Shown here: positions 23,334 through 35,263 of the stretch, one piece after another | Layout of the letters: each line of letters begins with the position of its first letter | How positions within the stretch are numbered: the first letter of the stretch is position 1 | Source: Neisseriaceae bacterium | Lineage (GTDB): Bacteria; Pseudomonadota; Gammaproteobacteria; Burkholderiales; Chromobacteriaceae | Length of the DNA: 64,000 bases | Direction of reading: 5' to 3' | Assembly: GCA_027489245.1 (NCBI GenBank) | Contig: JAIYAC010000025.1 | Coordinates: 186,001 to 250,000, forward strand | Made by a program: the position numbers and the translations under genes | The notes under the pieces: generated by a model | Database searches by the model: none | Told to the model about the DNA's origin: nothing | The model's input: only the letters and a program-made list of their open reading frames with translations

Positions 23334-24452
23334 CTAGCGTTTTTTGCCTACTGCCGGGGTGCAGTTTTGCGTGGCGGTGGCGTAACTGGTGTTCTTGATC
23401 GAGGTGTAGTACAGGCGGCAGGCTTGTACGTCGTTTTTCCAGGTTTGCGTGCAGCTGTCCATGGTGGCTTTGGCATCGCCGGCCGGGTTTTTGCCCATGG
23501 CGGCTTGCCAGCAGGCCACGGTCAGGTCCTGGCGCATGATGCTGATGCCCTGGCTGTCGCTGCCGGCGTTCCAGATCAGGCTGGGGTGGTTGCCGATGGC
23601 TACGGGTACCTGTTTGTTATTGCCGATATCCAGCGGGAACTGGTCCAGCACGCGCAGCGTACCCAGCTTGAACTGTTTGGCCAGCCACTGCCGGGCCGGG
23701 CTGCCCAGTACGACCATGGGGCGCGGTACGCTCTGGCCTGCTTTGGGCGCGGTCCAGCTTTGCATCAGTGCCAGGGTGTAGGGGGTAAAGGTGTCGTATA
23801 CGCCTTCCAGTGCGGTGCCGGCATTGGCTGGCGCGGCGATCGGGGCGATGTCGTCTATGGTCTGGTACAGGCCGTTCTGGCGTACATCCACGCCATTAAA
23901 GCCCAGCAGGTTGCCCCAGCGCACGGTGGTGGCGGCGCTTAGGTAATCCTGAGTGTCGTTCAGTACCGTGTCTGGCGGGAAGTGCAGCAGCTGTACGGTG
24001 TTGTGGTTGCGTAGCGCCATGCCCAGTGTCAGGAAAAAGCGCCAGTTGCTTTGCCACTGCGGGGTCTTTTTCAGTTCTTCAGCCTTGGCGTAGCCGATAT
24101 CGCCGATGTCCAGGTAGCTGCGGATGGCGTCGCTGTAGTCATCGGGTACCGGGTATTTGTTTTCGTCTTGGTTGGCAGAGTTGGCCGCACGGTTCAGGTC
24201 GGCGTACAGGCGGTCATCCTTGCGGTAGATGCGCACGGCCGAGGTGTAGCCGTCGCGCTGTACGCTCTGGCTTAGCCAGTGGCTGACGGTTTGCTCCAGC
24301 GAGTTATCCGGGGCGGGGCAGTTGCTCAGGCAGTTGGGGTAGGAAAACAGCCGGGCGGCGCGCTCGGTGCTGCCCAGGTCCACAATCAGGTTGTCCGCCT
24401 GGGCCAGCGGGCTGAGCAGCAGGGTAAGGCTAAGGGTGGCAAAGGTTTTCAT
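23334..24452 (-). CDS. Secreted protein of unknown function
   Basis: A 372-residue protein with a clear signal peptide (MKTFATLSLTLLLSPLAQA). I do not recognise the family. Visible features: an early paired-cysteine segment (PNCLSNCPAPD), a Tyr/Asp-rich region near residues 90-120, and a C-terminal cysteine set (TVACWQAAM, MDSCTQTW, VQACRLYY, TQNCTPAVG) that suggests disulfides in the periplasm or outside. It starts 17 bases after the hybrid kinase stop in the same direction, so the two are probably one transcript; a role linked to the kinase signal is possible but unproven. Confidence 0.6.
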   Translation of the reverse strand: MKTFATLSLTLLLSPLAQADNLIVDLGSTERAARLFSYPNCLSNCPAPDNSLEQTVSHWLSQSVQRDGYTSAVRIYRKDDRLYADLNRAANSANQDENKYPVPDDYSDAIRSYLDIGDIGYAKAEELKKTPQWQSNWRFFLTLGMALRNHNTVQLLHFPPDTVLNDTQDYLSAATTVRWGNLLGFNGVDVRQNGLYQTIDDIAPIAAPANAGTALEGVYDTFTPYTLALMQSWTAPKAGQSVPRPMVVLGSPARQWLAKQFKLGTLRVLDQFPLDIGNNKQVPVAIGNHPSLIWNAGSDSQGISIMRQDLTVACWQAAMGKNPAGDAKATMDSCTQTWKNDVQACRLYYTSIKNTSYATATQNCTPAVGKKR

Positions 24453-24469
24453 CTGGGCTCTTTGGGTGG

Positions 24470-27289
<2,820 letters not shown>

Positions 27290-27407
27290 GGGTCGATTGC
27301 TTTGTATATCCACGCTACTGTCCTGTCGGATAGATAAATCGGCTGAAGCAGATAGGATTTTGGCATAGGAGTGCCGCTTTTGTGTGTTAGATATTGGCAA
27401 AATTCAA

Positions 27408-27435
27408 TAAAAAAGCGACGCAAAATAGCGTCGCT
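27408..27435 (-). terminator. Terminator of glcB
   Basis: On the minus strand an 8-bp stem AGCGACGC with a 6-nt loop is followed by T6; it lies about 80 bases after the malate synthase stop and upstream of the hybrid kinase gene. Confidence 0.85.
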
Positions 27436-27516
27436 GGGAGATCTGCTGTCAGCTTGGTGTAATTGGCAAGCAAGTACTACAAGCTGATGCAGAGGTTTGT
27501 TTTTAATGCTGCAGCT

Positions 27517-29679
27517 TTACTGTGCTTTTGCCACCAGGCGCCAGGCGTGCAGCAGTGGTTCGGTGTAGCCGGATGGCTGGGCGCAGCCCTTGAACACCAG
27601 GTCGCACGCAGCCTTGAATGCCACCGAGCTATCGAAGCGGCCAGCCATGTTCTGGTAGGCAGCATCGCCAGCGTTCTGCTGGTCGACCACGGCGGCCATG
27701 CGCTGCAGGGTTTCCGTTACCTGCGCCTCGGTCACAATGCCGTGGCGCAGCCAGTTGGCAATGTGCTGGCTGGAAATGCGCAGTGTGGCACGGTCTTCCA
27801 TCAGACCCACGTTATGGATGTCCGGTACCTTGGAGCAGCCCACGCCCTGGTCGATCCAGCGCACCACATAACCCAGAATGCCCTGTGCGTTGTTGTCCAG
27901 CTCCTGTTGGATATCGGCAGCGCTCCAGTCAGGGTTGGCCGCCACCGGGATGGTCAGCAAGGCGTCCTGCAGGTCTTCGGCGGGCTGGGCTTCCATGCCT
28001 TTCTGTACGTCTTGCACGTTTACCTGGTGGTAGTGCAGGGCGTGCAGTACCGCAGCAGTCGGCGACGGTACCCAGGCGGTGTTGGCGCCGGCTTTCGGGT
28101 GACCGATTTTCTGTTTCAGCATGTCGGCCATCAGGTCCGGCATGGCCCACATGCCCTTGCCGATCTGGGCGCGGCCACGCAGGCCACTGGCCAGGCCTAC
28201 TTGCACGTTGTTGCGCTCGTAAGCTTGAATCCAGCTGCTGGTTTTCATGTCGCCTTTGCGGATCATCGGGCCTGCTTCCATCGAGGTGTGCATCTCGTCG
28301 CCGGTGCGGTCCAGGAAACCGGTGTTGATGAAGGCTACGCGGTGACGGGCGGCGGCAATGCAGGCGGCCAGGTTCACGCTGGTGCGGCGTTCTTCGTCCA
28401 TGATGCCCAGTTTTACCGTGTATTGCGGCAGGCCCAGCAGGTTTTCCACCGCGCCGAACAGCTCGTTGGCAAACGCCACTTCGTCCGGGCCGTGCATTTT
28501 GGGCTTCACGATATAGATGGAACCGGTACGCGAGTTGCCGCGGCGCTGTTGGTCGTGCAGGGCGATCAGGGTGGTGACCACGGCGTCCATGATGCCTTCC
28601 GGAATCTCGCGGCCTTCGCCGTCCAGAATGGCCGGGTTGCTCATCAGGTGGCCCACATTGCGGATGAACAGCAGGCTGCGGCCGTGCAGGGTCAGGCTGC
28701 CACCGGCGGCCGCGCTGTACTGGCGGTCGGCGTTCATGCGGCGGGTGAAGGTCTTGCCGCCTTTGGCTACTTCTTCGGTCAGCGTGCCTTGCATCAGGCC
28801 CAGCCAGTTGCGGTACACCACCACTTTGTCGTCGGCGTCCACGGCGGCGACCGAGTCTTCACAGTCCATGATGGTGCTGATGGCCGCCTCCATCACGATG
28901 TCTTTCACGCCGGCGCCGTCCTGGGCGCCGATGGCGCTGTTTTTATCGATCTGGATTTCAAAGTGCAGGCCGTTGTTCTTTAGCAGTATGGCGGTCGGGG
29001 CGGCGGCATCGCCGTTAAAGCCAATGAATTGTGCCGGTTGTTTCAGGCCGGTGCTGCTGCCGTTTTGTAGCAGCACTTCCAGCTGGCCATTGGCCACGCG
29101 GTAGGCAGCGGCCTGGCTGTGCGAGCCGGTTTCCAGGGCTGCAGCCTGGTCCAGGAAAGCACGGCCAAAAGCGATGACCTTGCTGCCGCGGGACGGGTTG
29201 TAGCCGCCAGCGCGGGTGGCGCCGTCGTCTTCGCTGATGGCGTCGGTGCCGTACAGCGCATCGTACAGGCTGCCCCAGCGGGCGTTGGCCGCATTCAGGG
29301 CATAGCGGGCGTTCATGACAGGCACCACCAGCTGCGGGCCGGCTTGCTCTGCCAGCTCGGTGTCAATATTGCTGGTATCGATGCGGCTGTCGGCCGGGGC
29401 GGGCTGCAGGTAGCCGATGCTGGACAAAAAGGCTTTATAGGCAGCCATGTCGGCAATCGGGCCGGGCTGCTGGCGGTGCCACTGGTCGATTTCAGTCTGC
29501 AGGCGGTCACGCTCGGCCAGCAGGGCGCGGTTTTTCGGCGCCAGGGTATGGACCAGCGCATCGAAGCCTTGCCAGAAGGCGTCGCTCGCCATGCCGGTAC
29601 CCGGCAGGGCTTCCTGTTCGATAAAGTCGTGAAGGTTGGCCGCAACGGCGAGGCGATGCTTCTGGATACGTGCAGTCAT
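27517..29679 (-). CDS. glcB: Malate synthase G
   Basis: A 720-residue enzyme that joins glyoxylate and acetyl-CoA to malate in the glyoxylate/glycolate route. Length and motifs fit GlcB (E. coli 723): [15 protein letters not shown] near residue 270, [11 protein letters not shown], the IKPKMHGP-like [28 protein letters not shown], and [22 protein letters not shown]. The start chosen ([10 protein letters not shown]) follows GAGAGCC. It diverges from a LysR regulator gene 133 bp away, which is the obvious candidate controller. Isocitrate lyase is not in the window. Confidence 0.95.
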   Translation of the reverse strand: MTARIQKHRLAVAANLHDFIEQEALPGTGMASDAFWQGFDALVHTLAPKNRALLAERDRLQTEIDQWHRQQPGPIADMAAYKAFLSSIGYLQPAPADSRIDTSNIDTELAEQAGPQLVVPVMNARYALNAANARWGSLYDALYGTDAISEDDGATRAGGYNPSRGSKVIAFGRAFLDQAAALETGSHSQAAAYRVANGQLEVLLQNGSSTGLKQPAQFIGFNGDAAAPTAILLKNNGLHFEIQIDKNSAIGAQDGAGVKDIVMEAAISTIMDCEDSVAAVDADDKVVVYRNWLGLMQGTLTEEVAKGGKTFTRRMNADRQYSAAAGGSLTLHGRSLLFIRNVGHLMSNPAILDGEGREIPEGIMDAVVTTLIALHDQQRRGNSRTGSIYIVKPKMHGPDEVAFANELFGAVENLLGLPQYTVKLGIMDEERRTSVNLAACIAAARHRVAFINTGFLDRTGDEMHTSMEAGPMIRKGDMKTSSWIQAYERNNVQVGLASGLRGRAQIGKGMWAMPDLMADMLKQKIGHPKAGANTAWVPSPTAAVLHALHYHQVNVQDVQKGMEAQPAEDLQDALLTIPVAANPDWSAADIQQELDNNAQGILGYVVRWIDQGVGCSKVPDIHNVGLMEDRATLRISSQHIANWLRHGIVTEAQVTETLQRMAAVVDQQNAGDAAYQNMAGRFDSSVAFKAACDLVFKGCAQPSGYTEPLLHAWRLVAKAQ

Positions 29680-29812
29680 GGAAGGCTCTCTATTGTCGTG
29701 TTGCGCGGCTGCGCATGGGTTTGGAATAAGTATCGATGGAGTCAGTGTAGCCATGTTGCTGCGCTGCGCAAAGCGCTAAAATGCCATAACATTTTTTACT
29801 TTTGGTGCATCA

Positions 29813-30709
29813 ATGGCCGCGCTAAAGCAGCTGGAAACCTTTGTTTCAGTGGTGAATCTGGGCAGCCTTTCTGCCGCCGCCAGGCAGGAGGATGTAGTGC
29901 CGGCCATTATCGGGCGCCGGCTGGATGCGCTGGAAAACCGCCTGGGTGTGAAGCTGCTGGTGCGTACCACACGCAGCATTTCGCTAACCCAGGAGGGCTC
30001 GGCTTTTTACGAGGATTGCCTGCGTATTCTGGGGGAGCTGGCCGAGGCAGAGTCTGCTGTGGCCAGCGGCAGCGCCCGCGCCCGTGGGCATTTGCGCCTG
30101 TCTGCCCCGGCTGGCTTTGGCCGCCGCCATGTGGCGCCGCACGTGGCCAGCTTTTTGCGCGCACACCCGGATATCCGCATTACGCTGGATTTGTCCGACC
30201 GCCTGACCGACCTGGTGCGCGACCGCATCGACTGCGCTATTCGTATTTCCGACCTGGCCGATTCCAGTCTGATTGCCGTGCGGCTGGCCGAAAACCGCCG
30301 CGTAGTGGTGGCCGCGCCGGCCTACCTGGCGCAGCGCGGTACGCCCAAGGCACTGGCCGACCTGGAGCAGCACGATTGCCTGTCGCTAGGGGAGAGCCAA
30401 AGCCGGGGCTGGACGTTCAAGGTGGGTGGCGAGCTGGTCAACCTGAAAGTGCGCGGCGCGCTGGAATGCAACGACGGTGCCGTGCTGCACGACTGGGCGC
30501 TGCAGGGGCTGGGTCTGACCTGGCGCTCGATGTGGGAGGTAAAAGACGACATTACCGAGGGCCGGCTGGTGACGGTGCTGGATCGATTTTCCTCGCCGGA
30601 TTACCCGGTGTACGCCGTGGTGGCGCAGCGCAAGTTCCTGCCGGGCAGGGTGCGGCTGTTTATCGACCACCTGCGCGAGGTCTACGCCACGCCGGGTTAC
30701 TGGGATTAA
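29813..30709 (+). CDS. LysR-type transcriptional regulator next to glcB
   Basis: A 298-residue LysR regulator with an N-terminal winged helix (LKQLETFVSVVNLGSLSAAA to LVRTTRSISLTQEG) and a C-terminal periplasmic-binding-like co-inducer domain (from about residue 90, GHLRLSAPAGFGRRHVAPH). The divergent placement with glcB is the classical LysR layout, so control of glcB in response to a C2 acid is likely but inferred. One helix residue differs from the norm (VVPAIIGRRLDALENRLG has Ile where Ser is usual in the recognition helix). Confidence 0.9.
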   Translation: MAALKQLETFVSVVNLGSLSAAARQEDVVPAIIGRRLDALENRLGVKLLVRTTRSISLTQEGSAFYEDCLRILGELAEAESAVASGSARARGHLRLSAPAGFGRRHVAPHVASFLRAHPDIRITLDLSDRLTDLVRDRIDCAIRISDLADSSLIAVRLAENRRVVVAAPAYLAQRGTPKALADLEQHDCLSLGESQSRGWTFKVGGELVNLKVRGALECNDGAVLHDWALQGLGLTWRSMWEVKDDITEGRLVTVLDRFSSPDYPVYAVVAQRKFLPGRVRLFIDHLREVYATPGYWD

Positions 30710-30830
30710 GCTGCCACAGTGGTGTGCTGCGTAACGGTATGGCCGCTACCGTGCGGTGCGGTAAGTATTTGATAAATCATGCCGTGTTTTTTCTTATCGA
30801 AAAAAATGCAAAAAAATGGCAATCAGGGGC

Positions 30831-30859
30831 TTGACGGGGATAGGGCGCGTTGACATAAT
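30831..30859 (+). promoter_or_regulatory. Sigma70-type promoter of the tRNA-Tyr gene
   Basis: A -35 box TTGACG and a -10 box CATAAT are separated by 17 bases and end 14 bases before the tRNA, the right distance for a stable-RNA start site. The GC-rich GGGATAGGGCGCG spacer lies between them. Confidence 0.7.
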
Positions 30860-30873
30860 TCGCCTCCTGTTCT

Positions 30874-30958
30874 GGCGGGGTTCCCGAGCGGTCAAAGGGA
30901 TCAGACTGTAAATCTGACGGTTCTGCCTTCGAAGGTTCGAATCCTTCCCCCGCCACCA
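30874..30958 (+). tRNA. tRNA-Tyr (anticodon GTA)
   Basis: An 85-base class II tRNA with encoded CCA. Acceptor arm GGCGGGG pairs with CCCCGCC; the anticodon stem CAGA/TCTG encloses CTGTAAA with anticodon GTA; a long variable arm (GGTTCTGCCTTC region) precedes the T arm with GGTTCGAATCC. All arms fold, and the 3' end is CCACCA. Confidence 0.97.
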
Positions 30959-30965
30959 GAATACT

Positions 30966-31000
30966 GAAAAGCCCGTGTCGAAAGACACGGGCTTTTCGCT
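30966..31000 (+). terminator. Terminator of tRNA-Tyr
   Basis: A perfect 14-bp stem (GAAAAGCCCGTGTC) closed by a GAAA tetraloop begins eight bases after the tRNA. It is the first of three hairpins in a row. Confidence 0.9.
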
Positions 31001-31004
31001 TTTA

Positions 31005-31088
31005 ACAAAGCCCGCTTGCCTTGCTCGCGGGCTTTGTCTTGTCAGTGACAAGACAGCCCGGGCCCGCGTCGAACAGTGCGGGCTTTTT
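31005..31088 (+). terminator. Second and third tandem hairpins after tRNA-Tyr
   Basis: Two more stems follow: ACAAAGCCCGC with GCGGGCTTTGT (31005-31037), then GCCCGC with GCGGGC and a T5 run (31062-31088). A small stem CTTGTCAGTGACAAG lies between. All share the AGCCCGY core with the first terminator, which suggests duplication of the element. Confidence 0.75.
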
Positions 31089-31112
31089 CATGGCGGCACT
31101 GTTTGCCGGGCT

Positions 31113-31148
31113 GCATGCGGCCAACCTTGCCGAAAGTTGGCCGCATGC
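31113..31148. repeat. Inverted pair of the repeat near corA
   Basis: A 13-bp stem GCATGCGGCCAAC with its complement and a 10-nt loop. The left copy matches the 10-mer exactly (31117-31126), the right copy has one mismatch (AGTTGGCCGC). It lies 14 bases downstream of the leftward corA stop. Confidence 0.82.
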
Positions 31149-31162
31149 GTTGGCGGATGACG

Positions 31163-32134
31163 CTACAGCCAGCCCGATTTCTTGAAGCGCCACCACAGCA
31201 CGCTATCGAGCACCACCATGATCAGCAGGGTGGTCGGGTAGCCGGTAACCGACTTTAGCTCCGGCATGTGCTCGAAGTTCATGCCATAGATACCGGCAAT
31301 CATGGTGGGGACGGCAAACAGCGCCGCCCAGGCAGCCAGTTTTTTGCTGACGCTGGAATCGTCCAGCGAAATCATGGCCAGGTTCACCTGGATGGCGGTA
31401 GCCAGCATGTCGCGCTGCGATTCCAGATTACGGATGATGCGCGCCAGGTGGTCGTCTACGTCGCGATAGTAGTCTTGCAGGCCGCCGCACACCCGCGGCA
31501 CGCGCCCGCCGTGCAGGCGGGCGGTGGCTTCGTGCAGCGGCACCAGAGCGTGGCTTACCATCACCAGCTTGCGTTTCAGTGCGTACAGGTCTTGTATGTT
31601 TTGCCGTGCCTGGCCGTTGCGCGAGAACAGCCGCTCTTCCAGCGCCTCCAGCTCGTCTTCCAGCTGGTGCATGACCGAAAAGTAGCGGTCTACCACCGCA
31701 TCCATCAGCGCGTAAAACACAAAGCCGGCGCCGTGCTGTAGCAGATGCGGCTCGCGCTCGCAGCGTTCGCGCACGTTCTGGAAGCCTTTGCGCGTGCCGT
31801 TGCGGATGGACAGCACGTAGTTGGCGCCGACAAATACATCCACCTCGCCCTCGTTCAGGTAGCCCTCGTCGTCCAGCTGCAGGGTTTTCATCACGCAGAA
31901 CAGCATGTCGTCGTATTCGTCCAGCTTGGGGCGCTGGTGGCCGTGCTGGGCGTCTTCTACGGCCAGCTCGTGCAGGTCGAACTCGCGCGCCAGCTGGCTG
32001 ATTTCGCTGGGTAGCGGGTCTTTCAGGGCGACCCAGACAAAACAGTCTGGCCGGCGCAGGTAATCGTGGATGTCGGTGCTGGCGATATCGCCCAGTTTCT
32101 GGCCGTTCTGGTAGGCCACGCAGTTGATCAGCAT
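31163..32134 (-). CDS. corA: CorA family magnesium/divalent metal transporter
   Basis: A 323-residue CorA transporter. The long N-terminal cytoplasmic domain carries FVWVALKDP and EDAQHGHQRPKLDEYDD; the C-terminal part has the stalk helix and two membrane helices with the signature GMN in AGIYGMNFEHMPEL in the loop between them. It forms a pentameric channel for Mg2+ (Co2+, Ni2+ also pass). The ATG at 32134 gives the usual N-terminus (MLINCVAY); the longer upstream frame is not conserved-looking. Stands alone. Confidence 0.92.
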   Translation of the reverse strand: MLINCVAYQNGQKLGDIASTDIHDYLRRPDCFVWVALKDPLPSEISQLAREFDLHELAVEDAQHGHQRPKLDEYDDMLFCVMKTLQLDDEGYLNEGEVDVFVGANYVLSIRNGTRKGFQNVRERCEREPHLLQHGAGFVFYALMDAVVDRYFSVMHQLEDELEALEERLFSRNGQARQNIQDLYALKRKLVMVSHALVPLHEATARLHGGRVPRVCGGLQDYYRDVDDHLARIIRNLESQRDMLATAIQVNLAMISLDDSSVSKKLAAWAALFAVPTMIAGIYGMNFEHMPELKSVTGYPTTLLIMVVLDSVLWWRFKKSGWL

Positions 32135-32384
32135 GCGGCGTGTCTCGTTATGGTTATGGTGCCGGCCTGGGGTGGCGGGGGTGGTCTTGAGACATTGTTG
32201 TGCCTGTGGCGGCACATTGCCAGCTTCATGTACGGCACGCCCCACCAGGGCTGGCTAGCGTGCCGCGCGGTGTTGGCAATAAATGCCCTGCGCGGCTGCC
32301 GTGGCGCAGTGTCGTTGCCGTGCTCTTGAAATACCCGGCGTTTGCGGCCATCTGCAAGGTTTATTGCTTTATTGGGGTGCTGTG

Positions 32385-34136
32385 GTGAATAAACCAAGCC
32401 TGCTGCAAAAACTCACGCCGTTGGGCGGTTTGTTGCCCTTCATGCGCCCTTATCGCCGCCGTTTTGTGCTGGCGGGGCTGTCGCTGCTGGTGGCGGCGGC
32501 GGCAACGCTGCTGCTGCCGGTGGCGTTTCGCTACCTGGTGGACCACGCATTCAGCCAGCGCGAGGCGGTAGACGGCTATTTTCTGGCGCTGTTTGGCCTG
32601 GCCAGCGTGCTGGCGCTGTTTACCGCGCTGCGCTTTTATCTGGTGTCGTGGCTGGGCGAGCGCATTACGGCAGATTTGCGTAGCGCGGTGTACCGGCACG
32701 TGGTGGGCATGAGCCCGGAATACTTCGAGACTCTGCAAACCGGCGAGGTGTTATCGCGCCTGACCACCGACACCACACTGGTGCAAACCGTAGTGGGCAC
32801 CAGCTTGTCCATGGGCCTGCGCAATGTGCTGCTGATGCTGGGCGGCCTAGTAATGCTGGCGGTGACCAGCCCCAGCCTGACCGGCTATATCTTGCTGACG
32901 CTGCTGCTGGTGGTGGTGCCGATTCTGGTCTACGGTCGCCGCGTGCGCGCGCTGTCGCGTTCCAGCCAGGATCGCATTGCCGACTCGAGTGCCATGGCGG
33001 GCGAGGCGCTGAACGCGGTGCAGACGGTGCAGGCTTTTGCGCAGGAAGCGCACGAAGTGGCGCGCTTTGATGTGTCGGTGACGCGCAGTTTTGATACTGC
33101 GCTGGCGCGCATTGTGGCGCGCAGCCAGCTGACCGCGCTGGTGATCTTGCTGGTGTTCGGTGCCATCGTGTTTGTGCTGTGGCTGGGCGCGCACGCCGTG
33201 CTGGCCGGGCAGATGAGTAGCGGCCAGCTGGCGCAGTTCATCCTGTACGCGGTGGTCACCGCCGGTGCCATTGGCGCCGTGGCCGAGGTCTGGGGCGACT
33301 TGCAGCGCGCTGCCGGTGCCACCGAGCGCCTGCTGGCGCTGCTGGCCCAGCGCTCGCCGGTGCAGCCGCCCGCACAGCCCCTGCCGCTGCCGCCAGAGGG
33401 CGAGGGCCTGCGGCTGGATAATGTCACCTTTGCCTACCCGTCGCGCCCCGGCCAGCCGTCGCTACAGGGGCTGAACCTGCAGGTGCGCCCTGGCGAACAG
33501 GTGGCGCTGGTGGGTCCGTCCGGCGCCGGCAAGACCACGCTGTTCCAGCTGCTGCTGCGCTTTTACGACCCGCAAGTTGGCCGCATCCTGCTCAATGGCG
33601 TCCCCATAGACCAGCTGGACCCGGCCGCGCTGCGCCGCCATATCGGCATTGTGCTGCAAGACACGGTGATCTTTGCTGCCAGCGCGCTGGAAAACATCCG
33701 CTACGGCCGCCCCGACGCCAGCGATGCCGAGGTGATCGCCGCTGCCCGCGCTGCCGCCGCGCACGATTTCATCGAAAAGCTGCCCGAGGGCTACCACAGT
33801 TTTCTGGGTGAACGCGGCGTGCGCCTGTCTGGCGGCCAGCGCCAGCGCATTGCCATTGCCCGCGCCATCCTGAAAAACCCGCCCGTTTTGCTGCTGGACG
33901 AAGCCACCAGTGCGCTGGACGCCGAATCGGAACAGCTGGTGCAGCAGGCGCTGGAGCACGCGGCAGCAGGGCGTACCACGCTGGTGATTGCCCACCGCCT
34001 GGCCACCGTCAAGCAGGCAGACCGCATTATCGTGCTGGACGGTGGCCGCATCGTGGCCGAAGGCCGCCACGAGCAGCTGCTGCACAGCTCGCCGCTGTAC
34101 GCCAGGTTGGCCGCACTGCAGTTTGGTCACGACTAG
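32385..34136 (+). CDS. ABC exporter half-transporter (MsbA-like)
   Basis: A 583-residue fused ABC transporter with six membrane helices (residues 20-310) and one nucleotide-binding domain: Walker A GPSGAGKTT from residue 377, signature LSGGQ at 481-485, Walker B ending Asp505-Glu506, and the switch His537. It works as a homodimer. The GTG start is preceded by GGGGTG; an ATG 18 codons later is an alternative. The family (lipid/multidrug, MsbA or BmrA-like) is clear, but the substrate is not. Near its 3' end the genome repeat lies in frame as AGG-TTG-GCC-GCA. Confidence 0.87.
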   Translation: MNKPSLLQKLTPLGGLLPFMRPYRRRFVLAGLSLLVAAAATLLLPVAFRYLVDHAFSQREAVDGYFLALFGLASVLALFTALRFYLVSWLGERITADLRSAVYRHVVGMSPEYFETLQTGEVLSRLTTDTTLVQTVVGTSLSMGLRNVLLMLGGLVMLAVTSPSLTGYILLTLLLVVVPILVYGRRVRALSRSSQDRIADSSAMAGEALNAVQTVQAFAQEAHEVARFDVSVTRSFDTALARIVARSQLTALVILLVFGAIVFVLWLGAHAVLAGQMSSGQLAQFILYAVVTAGAIGAVAEVWGDLQRAAGATERLLALLAQRSPVQPPAQPLPLPPEGEGLRLDNVTFAYPSRPGQPSLQGLNLQVRPGEQVALVGPSGAGKTTLFQLLLRFYDPQVGRILLNGVPIDQLDPAALRRHIGIVLQDTVIFAASALENIRYGRPDASDAEVIAAARAAAAHDFIEKLPEGYHSFLGERGVRLSGGQRQRIAIARAILKNPPVLLLDEATSALDAESEQLVQQALEHAAAGRTTLVIAHRLATVKQADRIIVLDGGRIVAEGRHEQLLHSSPLYARLAALQFGHD

Positions 34137-34224
34137 GTGTGGCGGCGCAGCGTGCCGGGCGGTGCCAAGGCCGCCGGATGTGCGATAATCCTCACCCGTT
34201 TTTCAGCCCTGAACAGGAAGCATC

Positions 34225-35235
34225 ATGCAGATAACCGAAGCCCGCGTAGAACGCCTCGTGGTACACCGTGTTGGCAACCCGGCCCGCAGCGAGCCGCTGC
34301 AGCTGTCCGGCAAGGCCACCCAGGTGGACGAGGGCGTGTCGGCGCTGATTCTGGACGGCTACCTGAAGGGCATTGTGTCCGACAAGAAAAAGTACCAGTT
34401 CTACCACGAGAGCGACCTGAACCTGAACGAGCTGTACCACTACAGCCGCCAGTTCTTCCGTGGCGAGGCCGACCTGCTGGAGGTGTCGCAGCGCATTGCC
34501 AAGCACCTGTATGCCCGCTCGCAGCACCCCAACATCATGGCTGGCGACCTGCTGGTGATTTTGTTTTCCGGCCTGAGCGATGGCGACCGCGAAGTGCGCG
34601 CGCTGGGCTTGTTTAAAGCCGAAATCCAGGAAGACTTTCTCACCATCGTGGAAAGTGGCGAGGTGTTCGACATCAGCCACGCCAGCGGCATCAACCCGCG
34701 CCTGATCGACAAAGGCGCGCTGCTGCTGGAACACGGCCCGCTGCTGTACGCGGTAGATCGCCAGGGCAACGAGGCCAAATTCTGGCTGGACGACTTCCTG
34801 CAGGCCATGCGCGTGCCGGATACCAGCACCAGCAGCAAGGTGGTGGCCGAGGTGCTGGAGCAGATCTCGGAAGAAATTGACGACCCGCAAGAGCAGGTGC
34901 GCTTCAAGGACGAGGTGATGAACCTGTGCAAGACCGAGCCCGAGCTGTCGCCGCGCCAGATGGGCAGCATGGCCGAGCGCTATGTTGGGTCGGAAGAGGT
35001 TGGCCGCTTGTTTGATAACGCCGCCGAGAGCTACGGTTTCTCGCTGGAAAGCGACGCGCCGCTGCCGGCGCAGTCGGTGGCCAAGCGCCTGGAAAAGAGC
35101 TGGAGCAAAGTCGGCATCGGCCACGGTGTCAGCCTGCTGCTGCCATCCGATCTGAGCTTGCAGAACGTGCGCAGCGTGAAGGGCGAAAACGGCGAGCTGA
35201 CGCTGACGCTGTTTTTGCAGCAGAAGGCAGACTAG
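34225..35235 (+). CDS. Nucleoid-associated protein, YejK/NdpA family
   Basis: A 336-residue protein of the 37-kDa nucleoid-associated (NA37) family. The N-terminus (RVERLVVHRVGNPARSEPL) and the middle (AGDLLVILFSGLSDGDREVRALGLFK) fit the family, and its length equals E. coli YejK (335). E. coli YejK binds the nucleoid and was reported to alter topoisomerase activity. The protein lacks any membrane segment. Some family members in other bacteria serve phage or defence contexts, but nothing here points that way. Confidence 0.8.
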   Translation: MQITEARVERLVVHRVGNPARSEPLQLSGKATQVDEGVSALILDGYLKGIVSDKKKYQFYHESDLNLNELYHYSRQFFRGEADLLEVSQRIAKHLYARSQHPNIMAGDLLVILFSGLSDGDREVRALGLFKAEIQEDFLTIVESGEVFDISHASGINPRLIDKGALLLEHGPLLYAVDRQGNEAKFWLDDFLQAMRVPDTSTSSKVVAEVLEQISEEIDDPQEQVRFKDEVMNLCKTEPELSPRQMGSMAERYVGSEEVGRLFDNAAESYGFSLESDAPLPAQSVAKRLEKSWSKVGIGHGVSLLLPSDLSLQNVRSVKGENGELTLTLFLQQKAD

Positions 35236-35263
35236 TCGTTACCTCATCATGATGCCAGCGGTG

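Noticed and set aside
29119..30834. 571-codon plus-strand frame running across the glcB start and the LysR gene
   Set aside because: It crosses two strongly supported genes in other frames and its translation is low-complexity Arg/Gly/Ala.
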